Positions 50,472 through 59,338 of a stretch of DNA of 64,000 nt are shown here, piece after piece; position 1 is the first letter of the stretch; the number at the start of each line of letters is the position of its first letter. The position numbers and the translations under genes were made by a program. Under the pieces are notes generated by a model. That model searched no databases, had not been told where the DNA came from, and saw only the letters and a list, made by a program, of their open reading frames with translations. The stretch covers positions 1 to 64,000 of the forward strand of contig DETD01000019.1 of the NCBI GenBank assembly GCA_002362105.1. The letters run 5' to 3'. The stretch comes from Bacteroidales bacterium UBA3297 (GTDB lineage: Bacteria; Bacteroidota; Bacteroidia; Bacteroidales; Paludibacteraceae).

Positions 50472-51920
50472 TTATCCGACTGAGTTTTCGAGCGATACGG
50501 CCAGCAGTTTCTGCGCCTCTACGGCAAACTCCATCGGCAGTTTGTTGATGACTTCTTTGGCGTAGCCGTTCACAATCAGGCCCACAGCGTCTTCAGTCGA
50601 GATGCCGCGCTGGTTGCAGTAGAAAATCTGGTCTTCGTCGACCTTGCTGGTAGTCGCTTCGTGTTGTACGACCGAGGTCTCGTTGTCGACCTGTATGTAA
50701 GGGAAGGTGTGTGCCCCGCACTTGTCGCCCAGCAAGAGGCTGTCGCACTGCGAGAAGTTGCGCGAGTTGCTCGCCTTTGGCACCACACGCACCTCGCCAC
50801 GGTAGCTGTTCTGGCTCTGGCCAGCCGAAATACCTTTTGAAACGATGCGGCTCTTGGTGTTTTTGCCCAAGTGGATCATCTTGGTGCCGGTGTCGGCTTG
50901 TTGGAAGTTGTTGGTGACTGCCACCGAGTAGAACTCGCCCACCGAATTGTCGCCTGCCAAAATGCAGCTTGGGTACTTCCAGGTGATGGCCGAGCCGGTC
51001 TCAACCTGTGTCCACGATATTTTCGAGCTGTCGCCCTTGCAGATGGCGCGTTTGGTTACACAGTTGTAGATACCGCCCTTGCCGTCTTTGTCGCCCGGAT
51101 ACCAGTTTTGTACGGTACTGTATTTTATTTCCGCACGGTCGTGTGCCACAATCTCCACAATGGCGGCGTGCATCTGCGCCTCGTCGCGCTGTGGAGCGGT
51201 ACAACCTTCGAGGTACGATACGTAGCTGTCGTCGTCGGCTACGATAAGGGTGCGCTCGAACTGGCCTGTCTTAGCCGCGTTGATGCGGAAGTAAGACGAC
51301 AATTCCATAGGGCAGCGGACGCCTTTGGGTATATATACGAAACTGCCGTCGCTGAATACGGCCGAATTAAGGGCCGCAAAGAAATTGTCGGTATAGGGAA
51401 CAACGGTGCCGAGATACTTGCGCACCAAATCGGGGTAGTCTTTTACGGCGGAACTGATTGAGCAGAAAATGATGCCCAATTCGGCTAACTGCTCCTTAAA
51501 GGTGGTTTTGACCGACACGCTGTCCATAACGGCGTCGACCGCCATTCCCGACAGTTGGGCGCGTTCGTAAAGGGGAATGCCCAGTTTGTCGAAAGTCTTG
51601 TTCAGTTCGGGGTCGATACCGTTGGTATCGGTTTTATTGGTCTTCGACTTAGGAGCCGAATAGTAGTAGATGCTTTGGAAGTCAATTTCGGGCATGTCGA
51701 TGTGTGCCCATTTAGGCATTCCCAATGTTTGCCAGTGGCGGAAGGCCTTGAGGCGGAACTCTAAAAGCCACTCGGGCTCGTTCTTTTTCTCAGAAATGAG
51801 GTGGATGATGTCTTCGTTAAGACCTTGTGGAATGGTGTCGGCGTCTATATCGGTTACAAAACCGTATTTATATTCTTGGTTAGTAACCTGCTCAACTATG
51901 TTTTCTTCTTGCTCTGCCAT
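50472..51920 (-). CDS. sufB: Fe-S cluster assembly scaffold SufB
   Basis: A 482-residue scaffold on which nascent iron-sulfur clusters form. SYLEGCTAPQRDEAQMHAAI contains the conserved Cys used in sulfur transfer; VQNWYPGDKDGKGGIYNCVT, SQNSYRGEVRVVPKASNSRN and CDSLLLGDKCGAHTFPYIQV are family hallmarks. First gene of sufBCD, with a TAATTTTG box just upstream (51957-51964). The sulfur-donor genes sufS and sufE lie elsewhere (5163-6817). Confidence 0.96.
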   Translation of the reverse strand: MAEQEENIVEQVTNQEYKYGFVTDIDADTIPQGLNEDIIHLISEKKNEPEWLLEFRLKAFRHWQTLGMPKWAHIDMPEIDFQSIYYYSAPKSKTNKTDTNGIDPELNKTFDKLGIPLYERAQLSGMAVDAVMDSVSVKTTFKEQLAELGIIFCSISSAVKDYPDLVRKYLGTVVPYTDNFFAALNSAVFSDGSFVYIPKGVRCPMELSSYFRINAAKTGQFERTLIVADDDSYVSYLEGCTAPQRDEAQMHAAIVEIVAHDRAEIKYSTVQNWYPGDKDGKGGIYNCVTKRAICKGDSSKISWTQVETGSAITWKYPSCILAGDNSVGEFYSVAVTNNFQQADTGTKMIHLGKNTKSRIVSKGISAGQSQNSYRGEVRVVPKASNSRNFSQCDSLLLGDKCGAHTFPYIQVDNETSVVQHEATTSKVDEDQIFYCNQRGISTEDAVGLIVNGYAKEVINKLPMEFAVEAQKLLAVSLENSVG

Positions 51921-51956
51921 TTTTTCGAATAAATAGGGTCTTTATGCCCATTTTCG

Positions 51957-51964
51957 CAAAATTA
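51957..51964 (-). promoter_or_regulatory. -7 box for sufBCD
   Basis: TAATTTTG on the minus strand, 37 bp upstream of sufB. I see no obvious IscR-type site. Confidence 0.45.
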
Positions 51965-52130
51965 ACAAAAAACGGCGGGATTAAGCCTTCCACATGTATG
52001 GTATTTTTATCGGATAGCATAGAAAGCAATGGTAGCGGCGGGTTATTTTGTTGCAATTGTAACGACTAGGGGTCGCTCATTACGCTATTTTCACGTGCTG
52101 GTTTTGTATAATCAGTTCCGAATGTGTTCA

Positions 52131-52226
52131 AAAACTTTCCAAAATTTGTATTTCGCGATCCGAAAACTTTCCAAAATTTGCATTTCACGGGCTGAAAATT
52201 TTCCAAATTTTGCATTTTATTGATGT
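52131..52226 (+). repeat. Three tandem 32-bp repeats upstream of the DUF262 operon
   Basis: Units begin at 52131, 52163 and 52195, each exactly 32 bp, with the core aaaactttccaaaatttg followed by (t/c)atttc. Units 1 and 2 match in about 25 of 32 bases; unit 3 is more divergent and AT-rich. They end just inside the promoter. A 64-codon frame through them is a by-product of the period and has no ribosome site. Confidence 0.85.
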
Positions 52227-52241
52227 AAGATGTTAATTTTG
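52208..52241 (+). promoter_or_regulatory. Promoter of the DUF262 operon
   Basis: TTTTG at 52208-52212, a 21-bp spacer and TAATTTTG at 52234-52241. The -33 element lies within the third 32-bp repeat. The leader to the ATG at 52346 is about 95 bases. Confidence 0.6.
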
Positions 52242-52345
52242 AGGTAAAAACGAATGCCTATGGATTTGCAAAGAATACACTCTGATCAGAGGTAAGAACT
52301 ATATGCAACTGACGTCAATTAACATAACTATAAAAAGCTATAACA

Positions 52346-54079
52346 ATGGATTTAATACCAATTTCAAAATGTAAAGGATATACTTTTGTAATACCATATC
52401 AGCAACGTGGTTATAGGTGGACTCAAGATAATGTAGAAACGTTACTTGAGGATTTTAACTCTTTCCTTGAAAGTGAGAAAAAAATGTATTGTCTACAGCC
52501 TATAACGGTAGTGAAAGTAGAGGGTGAAGAGAATTCTTATCGTGTTGTTGATGGTCAGCAACGTTTAACAACTTTATTCTTGATATGGAAGTTTCTCGGT
52601 CAGCAACCATACAATTTTGAGTTTGAAAGAGATGATAAAATGAACAAAAGTGAAACATTTCTTAATAAAATTTTTCTTAATAAAATTGAGATTGCTAAAG
52701 AGACCGAAGAGGAAGCCGAAGAAGAAATCGATAAATACTATATTTATCGTGCATACAAGACGATAAATGAATGGTTTGAAAGTCACAACAGTAAAAAGGA
52801 ACAATTTCTTAAGTTATTTGATAAAGAAGATGGCAAATCAATTGGAATTCTTTGGCACATAGTTAATGCCGTAAAGGAACATCAGGTTTTCCGTAATATT
52901 AATAGTGGCAAAATACAGTTAGGGAATAGTGATTTGATTAAAGCGTTACTATTAAATAAAACGGCTAATCTGGAGAATCGTCAACAAATAGCTGCACAGT
53001 TTGAATTGATGGAACGTCAATTGTCAGAGGACCATTTTTGGTATATGTTACGTAAAGAAGACATTAAACCATTGAAAGGACAATCGCGTATAGACTTGAT
53101 TTTTAATATGGTTGCAAATATTAAACAGGAAGATTATCAAGTTGAACCTCGGAAATCTTTCTATGAATTCTCGAAATCTGAAGATTTGCATAGTAAGTGG
53201 AAAGAAGCACGAGAAAAATTCCAACGATTAAGGGACTTGTTTGACGATCCTGTTACTTTCCATTATGTTGGTTTCTTAATCTATTGTGGACAATCATTAG
53301 ATGATATTGTTAAGGAGTATGCGAAATGTACGAAAAAAAATTTTGTGGAGCATCTGAAGGAACTCATAAAGAAAAAATTAAAGCATCGATCTTTAGATGA
53401 TTATTCATTCTATGATGATAAAAGAGAGTTGCGAAAACTGTTTATATTACATAATATCGAAACATTATTATTCAGATATAAAGAACTGAAAGATAGTAAA
53501 AGTCTGAGAACTACGTTTGAAAATTTTCCGTTTGAACTGCTCTATAAGCAGAGTTGGAATATAGAGCACATAGCGTCTCATACTGATAATAGTCTAAAAA
53601 ACGAGAATGATAGAAGTGATTGGTTGAAGAGCGTTGTGGCAGATTTTAAAACTACTATTAGTGAAGACGTCGAATTAGAGAATTTAAAAAACGAGGCGGA
53701 GTCTGATTTGAATAATGATGACAAGTTTATGGCTTTTTACAATAAGGTACTTGAAAAAGTAAACGATAATCCAATTAAAGAGGAGGACAAGGACAGAATA
53801 GGAAATTTGGTGTTATTGGACGAACATACTAACAAAAGTTTTCATAATTCGTTGTTCCCACGCAAACGTCGAATCGTTATAATGGCAAGTGGATTGAGAA
53901 ATAAGAATGATTCCGAAAATGTCGAGTCTGTTTATGTTCCGATTTGTACGCAGCAAGTCTATACGAAATCGTACAACAAGCAAAGCAATGTTAATTTGAA
54001 TTGTTGGGGACAAGACGACTACAACTCGTATGTGGAAGATATTAGGGAAAAGTTACAATTTTATTTAAAAAAAGATTAG
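52346..54079 (+). CDS. DUF262 / DUF1524 (GmrSD-type) protein
   Basis: A 577-residue cytoplasmic protein. The N-terminal DUF262 (ParB/Srx-like NTPase) domain has YQQRGYRW at 18-25 and VVDGQQRLTTL at 67-77, both part of the nucleotide site. A long helical middle follows. The C-terminal DUF1524 HNH-type nuclease carries WNIEHIASH near 404-412 and IGNLVLLDEHTNKSFHN near 485, with RKRR after. This is the layout of GmrSD-like type IV restriction enzymes and related anti-phage nucleases, which cut modified or phosphorothioated DNA. AT-rich and unlike its neighbours. The second gene follows after 12 bp with an AGGAGAGG ribosome site. Confidence 0.88.
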   Translation: MDLIPISKCKGYTFVIPYQQRGYRWTQDNVETLLEDFNSFLESEKKMYCLQPITVVKVEGEENSYRVVDGQQRLTTLFLIWKFLGQQPYNFEFERDDKMNKSETFLNKIFLNKIEIAKETEEEAEEEIDKYYIYRAYKTINEWFESHNSKKEQFLKLFDKEDGKSIGILWHIVNAVKEHQVFRNINSGKIQLGNSDLIKALLLNKTANLENRQQIAAQFELMERQLSEDHFWYMLRKEDIKPLKGQSRIDLIFNMVANIKQEDYQVEPRKSFYEFSKSEDLHSKWKEAREKFQRLRDLFDDPVTFHYVGFLIYCGQSLDDIVKEYAKCTKKNFVEHLKELIKKKLKHRSLDDYSFYDDKRELRKLFILHNIETLLFRYKELKDSKSLRTTFENFPFELLYKQSWNIEHIASHTDNSLKNENDRSDWLKSVVADFKTTISEDVELENLKNEAESDLNNDDKFMAFYNKVLEKVNDNPIKEEDKDRIGNLVLLDEHTNKSFHNSLFPRKRRIVIMASGLRNKNDSENVESVYVPICTQQVYTKSYNKQSNVNLNCWGQDDYNSYVEDIREKLQFYLKKD

Positions 54080-54091
54080 GAGAGGATTAAG

Positions 54092-56359
54092 ATGACAACA
54101 TTTGAGCAAGAGTTTATCGAAAAAAAAATAGACATAAAAATTCCATTGTTGCAACGTGATTATGTCCAAGGTGGAAGAGAAGATGTGATAAAACCGTTTA
54201 TGGAACAACTGAAATCTGTTATAGAAAAAGAAACAGAGACAGAAAAGATGGATTTAAACTATATATATGGATACAATGAAGAAAGTACTGCATTTATTCC
54301 TATTGATGGACAACAACGTCTAATCACGTTGTGGCTATTACACCTATATATTTACGCTAAGACATCGAAGGAATATCCTGTTAACTTGATTTTCGAATCC
54401 AGAGAATTTGCTGATAGCTTCTGTGAAAAATTGAAGGGAAAACTTTGTGACATCCTTAAAGAAAAGGATACTGAAGACGACCTTAAAGAAAAAATAATTG
54501 ATGCAGAATGGTTTGTAAATGGTTGGTTGTCTGATGTAACTGTTGTGAATATGTTGAATACTCTCAACTTGATTGGTAAGGAGACGCTGCCAGACAATCC
54601 TAAGTTAGAAAATATCGTTTTCGAATTCTTGAATATGAAAGATGAGAATATTGATGATGATGTGTATATAAAAATGAATGGTCGAGGAAGACCATTGTCA
54701 TATTTTGAGAATTTGAAGTCTTGGATGGATGAACAAGTAAAAAAAGAAGAGGATTTTGGTAAAGAATGGGAAAATAAGATGGACAATGAATGGACCGACT
54801 TTTTTTGGAAAAACCGAAATAAAACTCAAGAACATCCAGAAGAAATCGATGACGAGCAGGTTAGATTGTTTTATAGTTTACTATTGTTGTACTGGAAAAA
54901 AAATGATACTAAAGAGAAAGATAATGAGTTGTTTTCCTCTTTACAAAGTGGAAAGATGATATCACTTTATCAAATTGAAAAATCAAAGCTTTTCAACTCC
55001 GAAGTATTTCATTTTATTAGTAATTCTCTTGATGTGTTAAGTGATATAAGTGAGAATGTCAATAATAATATCCAGAACGTTATAGGTGTCCTAGATTTGG
55101 ATAAATTAGAAACTACGATTTTATATAAACTAGTTTTAAAGGACGCTACTTATTCTTCTTCGTTGCCTCTGTTATATGCTATGATAAAAACTCCAGAACT
55201 TTATCGTAGTTCATCTCTCTTTAGGTGGATGAGAATATGGATTAATCTAGTACACAATTCTGATATAAGACAAGAAAATTTAGGTAGATTTTGTGAAACT
55301 GTAGATAAGATATATAAAGAAATAGAAAAAGAGAAATCGTCTGATTCTGATGTATTATATAGTGTTCTTTCCAAATTTAGTTGGAGTGAAGGAATGGGTA
55401 TAGCAAAAGACCAGTTTTATGAAGAAATTGCAAAAGCAAAGCAGATACTACAAGGAAAGGAATGTGATAAGCCTAAAGATGATAAACGGTCTTGGGAAGA
55501 AATAATCATCGATGCTGAAAAATATGCTTTCTTTAAGGGTGCAATTCGATTCTTATTCCAAAATAAAAATGGAGAGCCTTGTTGGGATGATTTCGACAAG
55601 AAGTGGGAGAATGCGAAAAAGTATTTTGGTCCGGATGGAGTAAAGGATGGGGTTGAATCTAATTGTATGTACAAAACGAATTCTTTGTTAATGAAGTGTT
55701 TGCTGGCGAATTGTGATGATTTTCAAGAAAAAGTATTCTATCATTTTGAATTTTCTAATGATGCATTAATTTGGAGGCGCATACTATTATCAGATAAATG
55801 GAGGAACTCTGTTGATGTGGTTTTGAAATCTGACAATTTCACTACAGAAGAAACCGTGAAAAACATAAAGGATGAAGATATAAAGAATATTGTTGATGAT
55901 GGATTAATGGATTTCATTTGTAATGTACGGTCTGGCGCTTGTATTCGAAAGACATATCACAATTATTATGCGTTGTGGCAAAATCGTTATCCATCTTATC
56001 AAGTTGTGATAAACCCAATACTAAGTCAATTAGCGGGAAAAGAGATTGAATATAATGAAGAAAACAAGATACCAAACTGTAGGTTCTATAAATGTAGAAA
56101 AAAAAATGTTGAATTTAAGTATAAAAAGGATGATAAAGATTATTATTTCCAATGGTATGGTAACCCAAATGAAAAGGAATTGGATGTCTATTTAATGGAT
56201 AATGACTGGGCGGATTATAAAAAGAGACAAGAACCTGTCAATGATGAACAAACAGATAGAAGAGATTTTTATTGCTTTAGTGTAACGCCAGAGATGAACA
56301 ATGACACATCTCTATTTATAGATGAACTTGATAAGCTTATAGAACAAGTAAAAGAGTGA
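54092..56359 (+). CDS. DUF262 protein without nuclease domain
   Basis: A 755-residue cytoplasmic protein. The N-terminal DUF262 domain has IPLLQRDYVQGG at 17-28, PIDGQQRLITLWLL at 70-83 and a third motif YIKMNGRGRPLSYFENLKS near 191-209. The remaining 540 residues are mostly helical, with no DUF1524 HNH motif visible, and end in a beta-rich part (YYFQWYGNPNEKELDVYL). It is co-transcribed with the first DUF262 gene; the pair probably forms a complex in which this one senses or regulates and the first one cuts. That division is inference. Confidence 0.82.
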   Translation: MTTFEQEFIEKKIDIKIPLLQRDYVQGGREDVIKPFMEQLKSVIEKETETEKMDLNYIYGYNEESTAFIPIDGQQRLITLWLLHLYIYAKTSKEYPVNLIFESREFADSFCEKLKGKLCDILKEKDTEDDLKEKIIDAEWFVNGWLSDVTVVNMLNTLNLIGKETLPDNPKLENIVFEFLNMKDENIDDDVYIKMNGRGRPLSYFENLKSWMDEQVKKEEDFGKEWENKMDNEWTDFFWKNRNKTQEHPEEIDDEQVRLFYSLLLLYWKKNDTKEKDNELFSSLQSGKMISLYQIEKSKLFNSEVFHFISNSLDVLSDISENVNNNIQNVIGVLDLDKLETTILYKLVLKDATYSSSLPLLYAMIKTPELYRSSSLFRWMRIWINLVHNSDIRQENLGRFCETVDKIYKEIEKEKSSDSDVLYSVLSKFSWSEGMGIAKDQFYEEIAKAKQILQGKECDKPKDDKRSWEEIIIDAEKYAFFKGAIRFLFQNKNGEPCWDDFDKKWENAKKYFGPDGVKDGVESNCMYKTNSLLMKCLLANCDDFQEKVFYHFEFSNDALIWRRILLSDKWRNSVDVVLKSDNFTTEETVKNIKDEDIKNIVDDGLMDFICNVRSGACIRKTYHNYYALWQNRYPSYQVVINPILSQLAGKEIEYNEENKIPNCRFYKCRKKNVEFKYKKDDKDYYFQWYGNPNEKELDVYLMDNDWADYKKRQEPVNDEQTDRRDFYCFSVTPEMNNDTSLFIDELDKLIEQVKE

Positions 56360-56384
56360 AAATAGCACTCTATGAATATAATAG

Positions 56385-56420
56385 CGCGCGCCACTAGCAT
56401 AGACCTAGTGGCGCGCGTTT
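56385..56420. terminator. Terminator of the DUF262 operon
   Basis: cgcgcgccactag pairs perfectly with ctagtggcgcgcg, followed by tttattt. It also lies 20 bp past the stop of the convergent waaA gene. Confidence 0.85.
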
Positions 56421-56438
56421 ATTTATAGCCTTGATCTG

Positions 56439-57671
56439 TTACTTCCCGAACAAATGTCCCATAATGAGTTCGGTGGCTCCGCTGTTAGCGGCGACAAACT
56501 GTTTGGCGATAGCTGACGTTTCGGCCAGGCGTTGTGAGTCTGGCGACATCAGGCTGTCGAGAACCATGGCCAGTTGTTTCCCGTCTTCAATGTGGAAAGC
56601 GCCTCCGGCCTTCTCCATCTCGACGGCTTCGCGGAACTTGCGGTAGTTCGGGCCAAACACCACGGGCATACCGTAAACGGCAGGTTCGAGAATGTTGTGG
56701 ATGCCCACTCCAAATCCGCCACCAATATAGGCCAGTTCGCCGTATTTGTAGATGCTCGAAAGAATACCTATGCAGTCAATCACCAGCACGTCGGCAGTGG
56801 CTGCAGTTTCGGTGGTAGCCTGGGTGTAGCGCACGCATTTGCGGTTCAGTTTGCCGATAATCTCTTGCACATGTCCCTCGTCGGTCTCGTGGGGAGCAAT
56901 AATAATTCGGTAGTCTTTCGTGTTGAAGTATTCGGCCAGCAGGTCTTCGTCCTTAGGCCATGAGCTTCCGGCAATAAGGATGGGGCGTTCGCCACGTTTG
57001 AAGGCCTCGCAGACGGGTAGGTCTTTTGCACTCTGTGCAATGGCCAGTACGCGGTCGAAGCGGGTGTCGCCACAGGCGGTGGCGTTTGTCACCCCGATGG
57101 TGGCCAGCAGGCTGACCGACTGCTCGTCTTGGACAAACAGGTGGTTGAAGGTGCCCAGCACCTTGCGGTACCAACCGCCATACCACTTGAAGAAGGCCTG
57201 TGTTGGCAGGAAGATGGCCGATACCATATAGGTAGGTATGCCCTTCGACTTCAACTCGTGCAGGTAGTTGATCCAGTACTCGTATTTTACGAAGACGGCC
57301 ATCTGGGGCTTGCAGAGTTCAACGAACTTGGCCGCATTGCCGATGGTGTCCATTGGCAGGTAGCAGATGATGTCGGCCTGGTTGTAGTTCTTACGGATTT
57401 CGTAGCCCGATGGCGAGAAAAAGGTAAGAAGAATCTTATAGTCGGGGTGCTCCTGCTTGATACGTTCTATAATAGGGCGACCTTGCTCGAATTCGCCGAG
57501 CGAGGCCACGTGGAACCAAATGTAACGGGCATTTGGGTCGATTTGCTGCTTCAGTTTGTCGTACCAGCCCAAACGGCCGTCGACAAAGAATTTGGCTTTC
57601 TCGTTGAACATCGACGCTATGCGTACCAGCAACCAATACAGCCAAATGCCGAAACTATATAAATAGCGCAT
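56439..57671 (-). CDS. waaA: 3-deoxy-D-manno-octulosonic acid transferase
   Basis: A 410-residue Kdo transferase (KdtA), inner-membrane bound through its N-terminal segment MRYLYSFGIWLYWLLVRIAS, which adds Kdo to lipid A precursor. IWFHVASLGEFEQGRPIIER, PILIAGSSWPKDEDLLAEYF and LAYIGGGFGVGIHNILEPAV are diagnostic of the GT30 family; the acceptor-side Glu is in GEFEQ. It lies 26 bp after gltX on the same strand. Confidence 0.95.
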   Translation of the reverse strand: MRYLYSFGIWLYWLLVRIASMFNEKAKFFVDGRLGWYDKLKQQIDPNARYIWFHVASLGEFEQGRPIIERIKQEHPDYKILLTFFSPSGYEIRKNYNQADIICYLPMDTIGNAAKFVELCKPQMAVFVKYEYWINYLHELKSKGIPTYMVSAIFLPTQAFFKWYGGWYRKVLGTFNHLFVQDEQSVSLLATIGVTNATACGDTRFDRVLAIAQSAKDLPVCEAFKRGERPILIAGSSWPKDEDLLAEYFNTKDYRIIIAPHETDEGHVQEIIGKLNRKCVRYTQATTETAATADVLVIDCIGILSSIYKYGELAYIGGGFGVGIHNILEPAVYGMPVVFGPNYRKFREAVEMEKAGGAFHIEDGKQLAMVLDSLMSPDSQRLAETSAIAKQFVAANSGATELIMGHLFGK

Positions 57672-57697
57672 GATTCTGTTTAATAACCTACGAAATT

Positions 57698-59215
57698 CTA
57701 TTTGATGACCTCAAGTGCTGCCTTTACGCGGCTAATGGTCTCCTCTTTGCCCAAAATGGCGGTAATGTCGAACATGTGAGGGCCTTTGGCTGCGCCCACT
57801 ACCGTGATGCGGAACGAGTTCATTACGGTGCCGGTGTTGTAGCCGTTGTCTTCAATCCACTTCATAACAATAGCCTCGGTGTTGGCAGAGCTGAAATCGC
57901 TGATGCGGTCGAGAATGTCGCAGAGGCCGTTCAGTATTTCCGGACTTTCTGGCTTCCAGCGTTTCTTTATCGATTTTTCGTCGTAAGCGGTCGGACGCTC
58001 GAAGAAGAACGAAGTTTCGTTCCACAAGTCTTTCGCGAAGTTGAGTCGGCCTTTCACCAGCGAAACAATGTATTTAGCCTTTTCGGTATCGCACTGCACA
58101 TTGTGCTCGGCAAGAATCGGCATAAACAGTTCGGTCACTTCCTCGTCGGTCTTGTTGATGAGGTATTCGTGGTTGTACCACTTGGCTTTCTCGTAAGCGA
58201 AGCGGGCGCCGGCTTTGCTGACGTGCTCGAACGAGAAGAGGTCGATCAGTTCCTGGAAGGTGAAGATGTCGCGGTCGAGGCCTGGGTTCCAACCCAACAG
58301 GGCCAGGAAGTTAACCAGGGCCTCAGGCAAATAGCCTTCTTCACGGTAGCCGGTAGAAACATCACCGGTCTTTGGATCTACCCAGCGGAGTGGGAATACA
58401 GGGAAGCCGAGGCGGTCGCCGTCGCGCTTGCTCAGCTTGCCGTTGCCTTCTGGTTTCAGCAACAGTGGCAGGTGCGCAAACTGTGGCATGGTGTCGGCCC
58501 AACCGAAATAGCGGTAGAGCAACACGTGGAGCGGTGCCGATGGCAGCCACTCTTCGCCACGTATAACGTGGGTGATTTCCATCAGGTGGTCGTCTACAAT
58601 GTTGGCCAGGTGGTAGGTTGGCAGCTCGTCGGCAGCCTTGTAGAGGACTTTGTCGTCGAGGATGTTAGAGTTGATAACCACTTTGCCACGGACCAGGTCG
58701 TTCACCTCAATGTCTTCGTTTGGCTCAATCTTGGCGCGGACTACATACTTCTCGCCTGCGGCAATGCGCTGCTCGACCTCTTCTTTTGAAAGGGTGAGCG
58801 AGTTCTTACCCTGTGTGCGGGTGTGGGCGTCGTATTGGAAGTTTGGTGTAGCCTGTCGCATGGCTTCCAGTTCTTCTGGTGTGTCGAAAGCGATGTAGGC
58901 GTGTCCGGACTCCAGCAGCTGGTTGACGTATTTCTTGTAGATTTCACGACGTTCGCTCTGGCGGTATGGGGCGTGTGGGCCGCCAATGCCTACGCCTTCG
59001 TCGAACTTGATACCCAACCACTTGAACGACTCAATAATGTAGTCTTCTGCTCCTGGAACAAAGCGGTTCGAGTCGGTATCTTCGATACGGAGGAGGATTT
59101 CGCCGCCGTGACGTTTGGCGAACAAGTAGTTGTAGAGTGCGGTACGAACACCACCGATGTGGAGGGCGCCTGTTGGGCTTGGTGCGAAGCGCACCCTTAC
59201 TTTTTTGTCGGTCAT
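57698..59215 (-). CDS. gltX: Glutamyl-tRNA synthetase
   Basis: A 505-residue class I aminoacyl-tRNA synthetase. The HIGH-type motif is APSPTGALHIGG (11-22) and the KMSKS-type motif KLSKRDGD lies near residue 258. LLRIEDTDSNRF and VIRGEEWLPSAPLHV are further family marks. It is discriminating GluRS-like in length. First gene of a probable gltX-waaA operon. Confidence 0.97.
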   Translation of the reverse strand: MTDKKVRVRFAPSPTGALHIGGVRTALYNYLFAKRHGGEILLRIEDTDSNRFVPGAEDYIIESFKWLGIKFDEGVGIGGPHAPYRQSERREIYKKYVNQLLESGHAYIAFDTPEELEAMRQATPNFQYDAHTRTQGKNSLTLSKEEVEQRIAAGEKYVVRAKIEPNEDIEVNDLVRGKVVINSNILDDKVLYKAADELPTYHLANIVDDHLMEITHVIRGEEWLPSAPLHVLLYRYFGWADTMPQFAHLPLLLKPEGNGKLSKRDGDRLGFPVFPLRWVDPKTGDVSTGYREEGYLPEALVNFLALLGWNPGLDRDIFTFQELIDLFSFEHVSKAGARFAYEKAKWYNHEYLINKTDEEVTELFMPILAEHNVQCDTEKAKYIVSLVKGRLNFAKDLWNETSFFFERPTAYDEKSIKKRWKPESPEILNGLCDILDRISDFSSANTEAIVMKWIEDNGYNTGTVMNSFRITVVGAAKGPHMFDITAILGKEETISRVKAALEVIK

Positions 59216-59338
59216 CTTATCTGTATGTCTTAAATTGTTTTTGAATTGAGTGGTTTGGAAGCAGGCTGAGTGTTTCCTTGCCGTAAAATTAGTGAAAACG
59301 GCGCAATGCGCAAGTTTCCTTCCTCGGCTATGCTGGCC

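Noticed and set aside
52029..52223. Small 64-codon plus-strand gene through the 32-bp repeats
   Set aside because: The frame exists because the repeat period does not create stops; it has no ribosome site or promoter, and the residues just repeat.
52131..52226. CRISPR-like array next to a nuclease operon
   Set aside because: The 32-bp units abut with no spacers, the copies drift, and no Cas protein is present. It is a tandem repeat.
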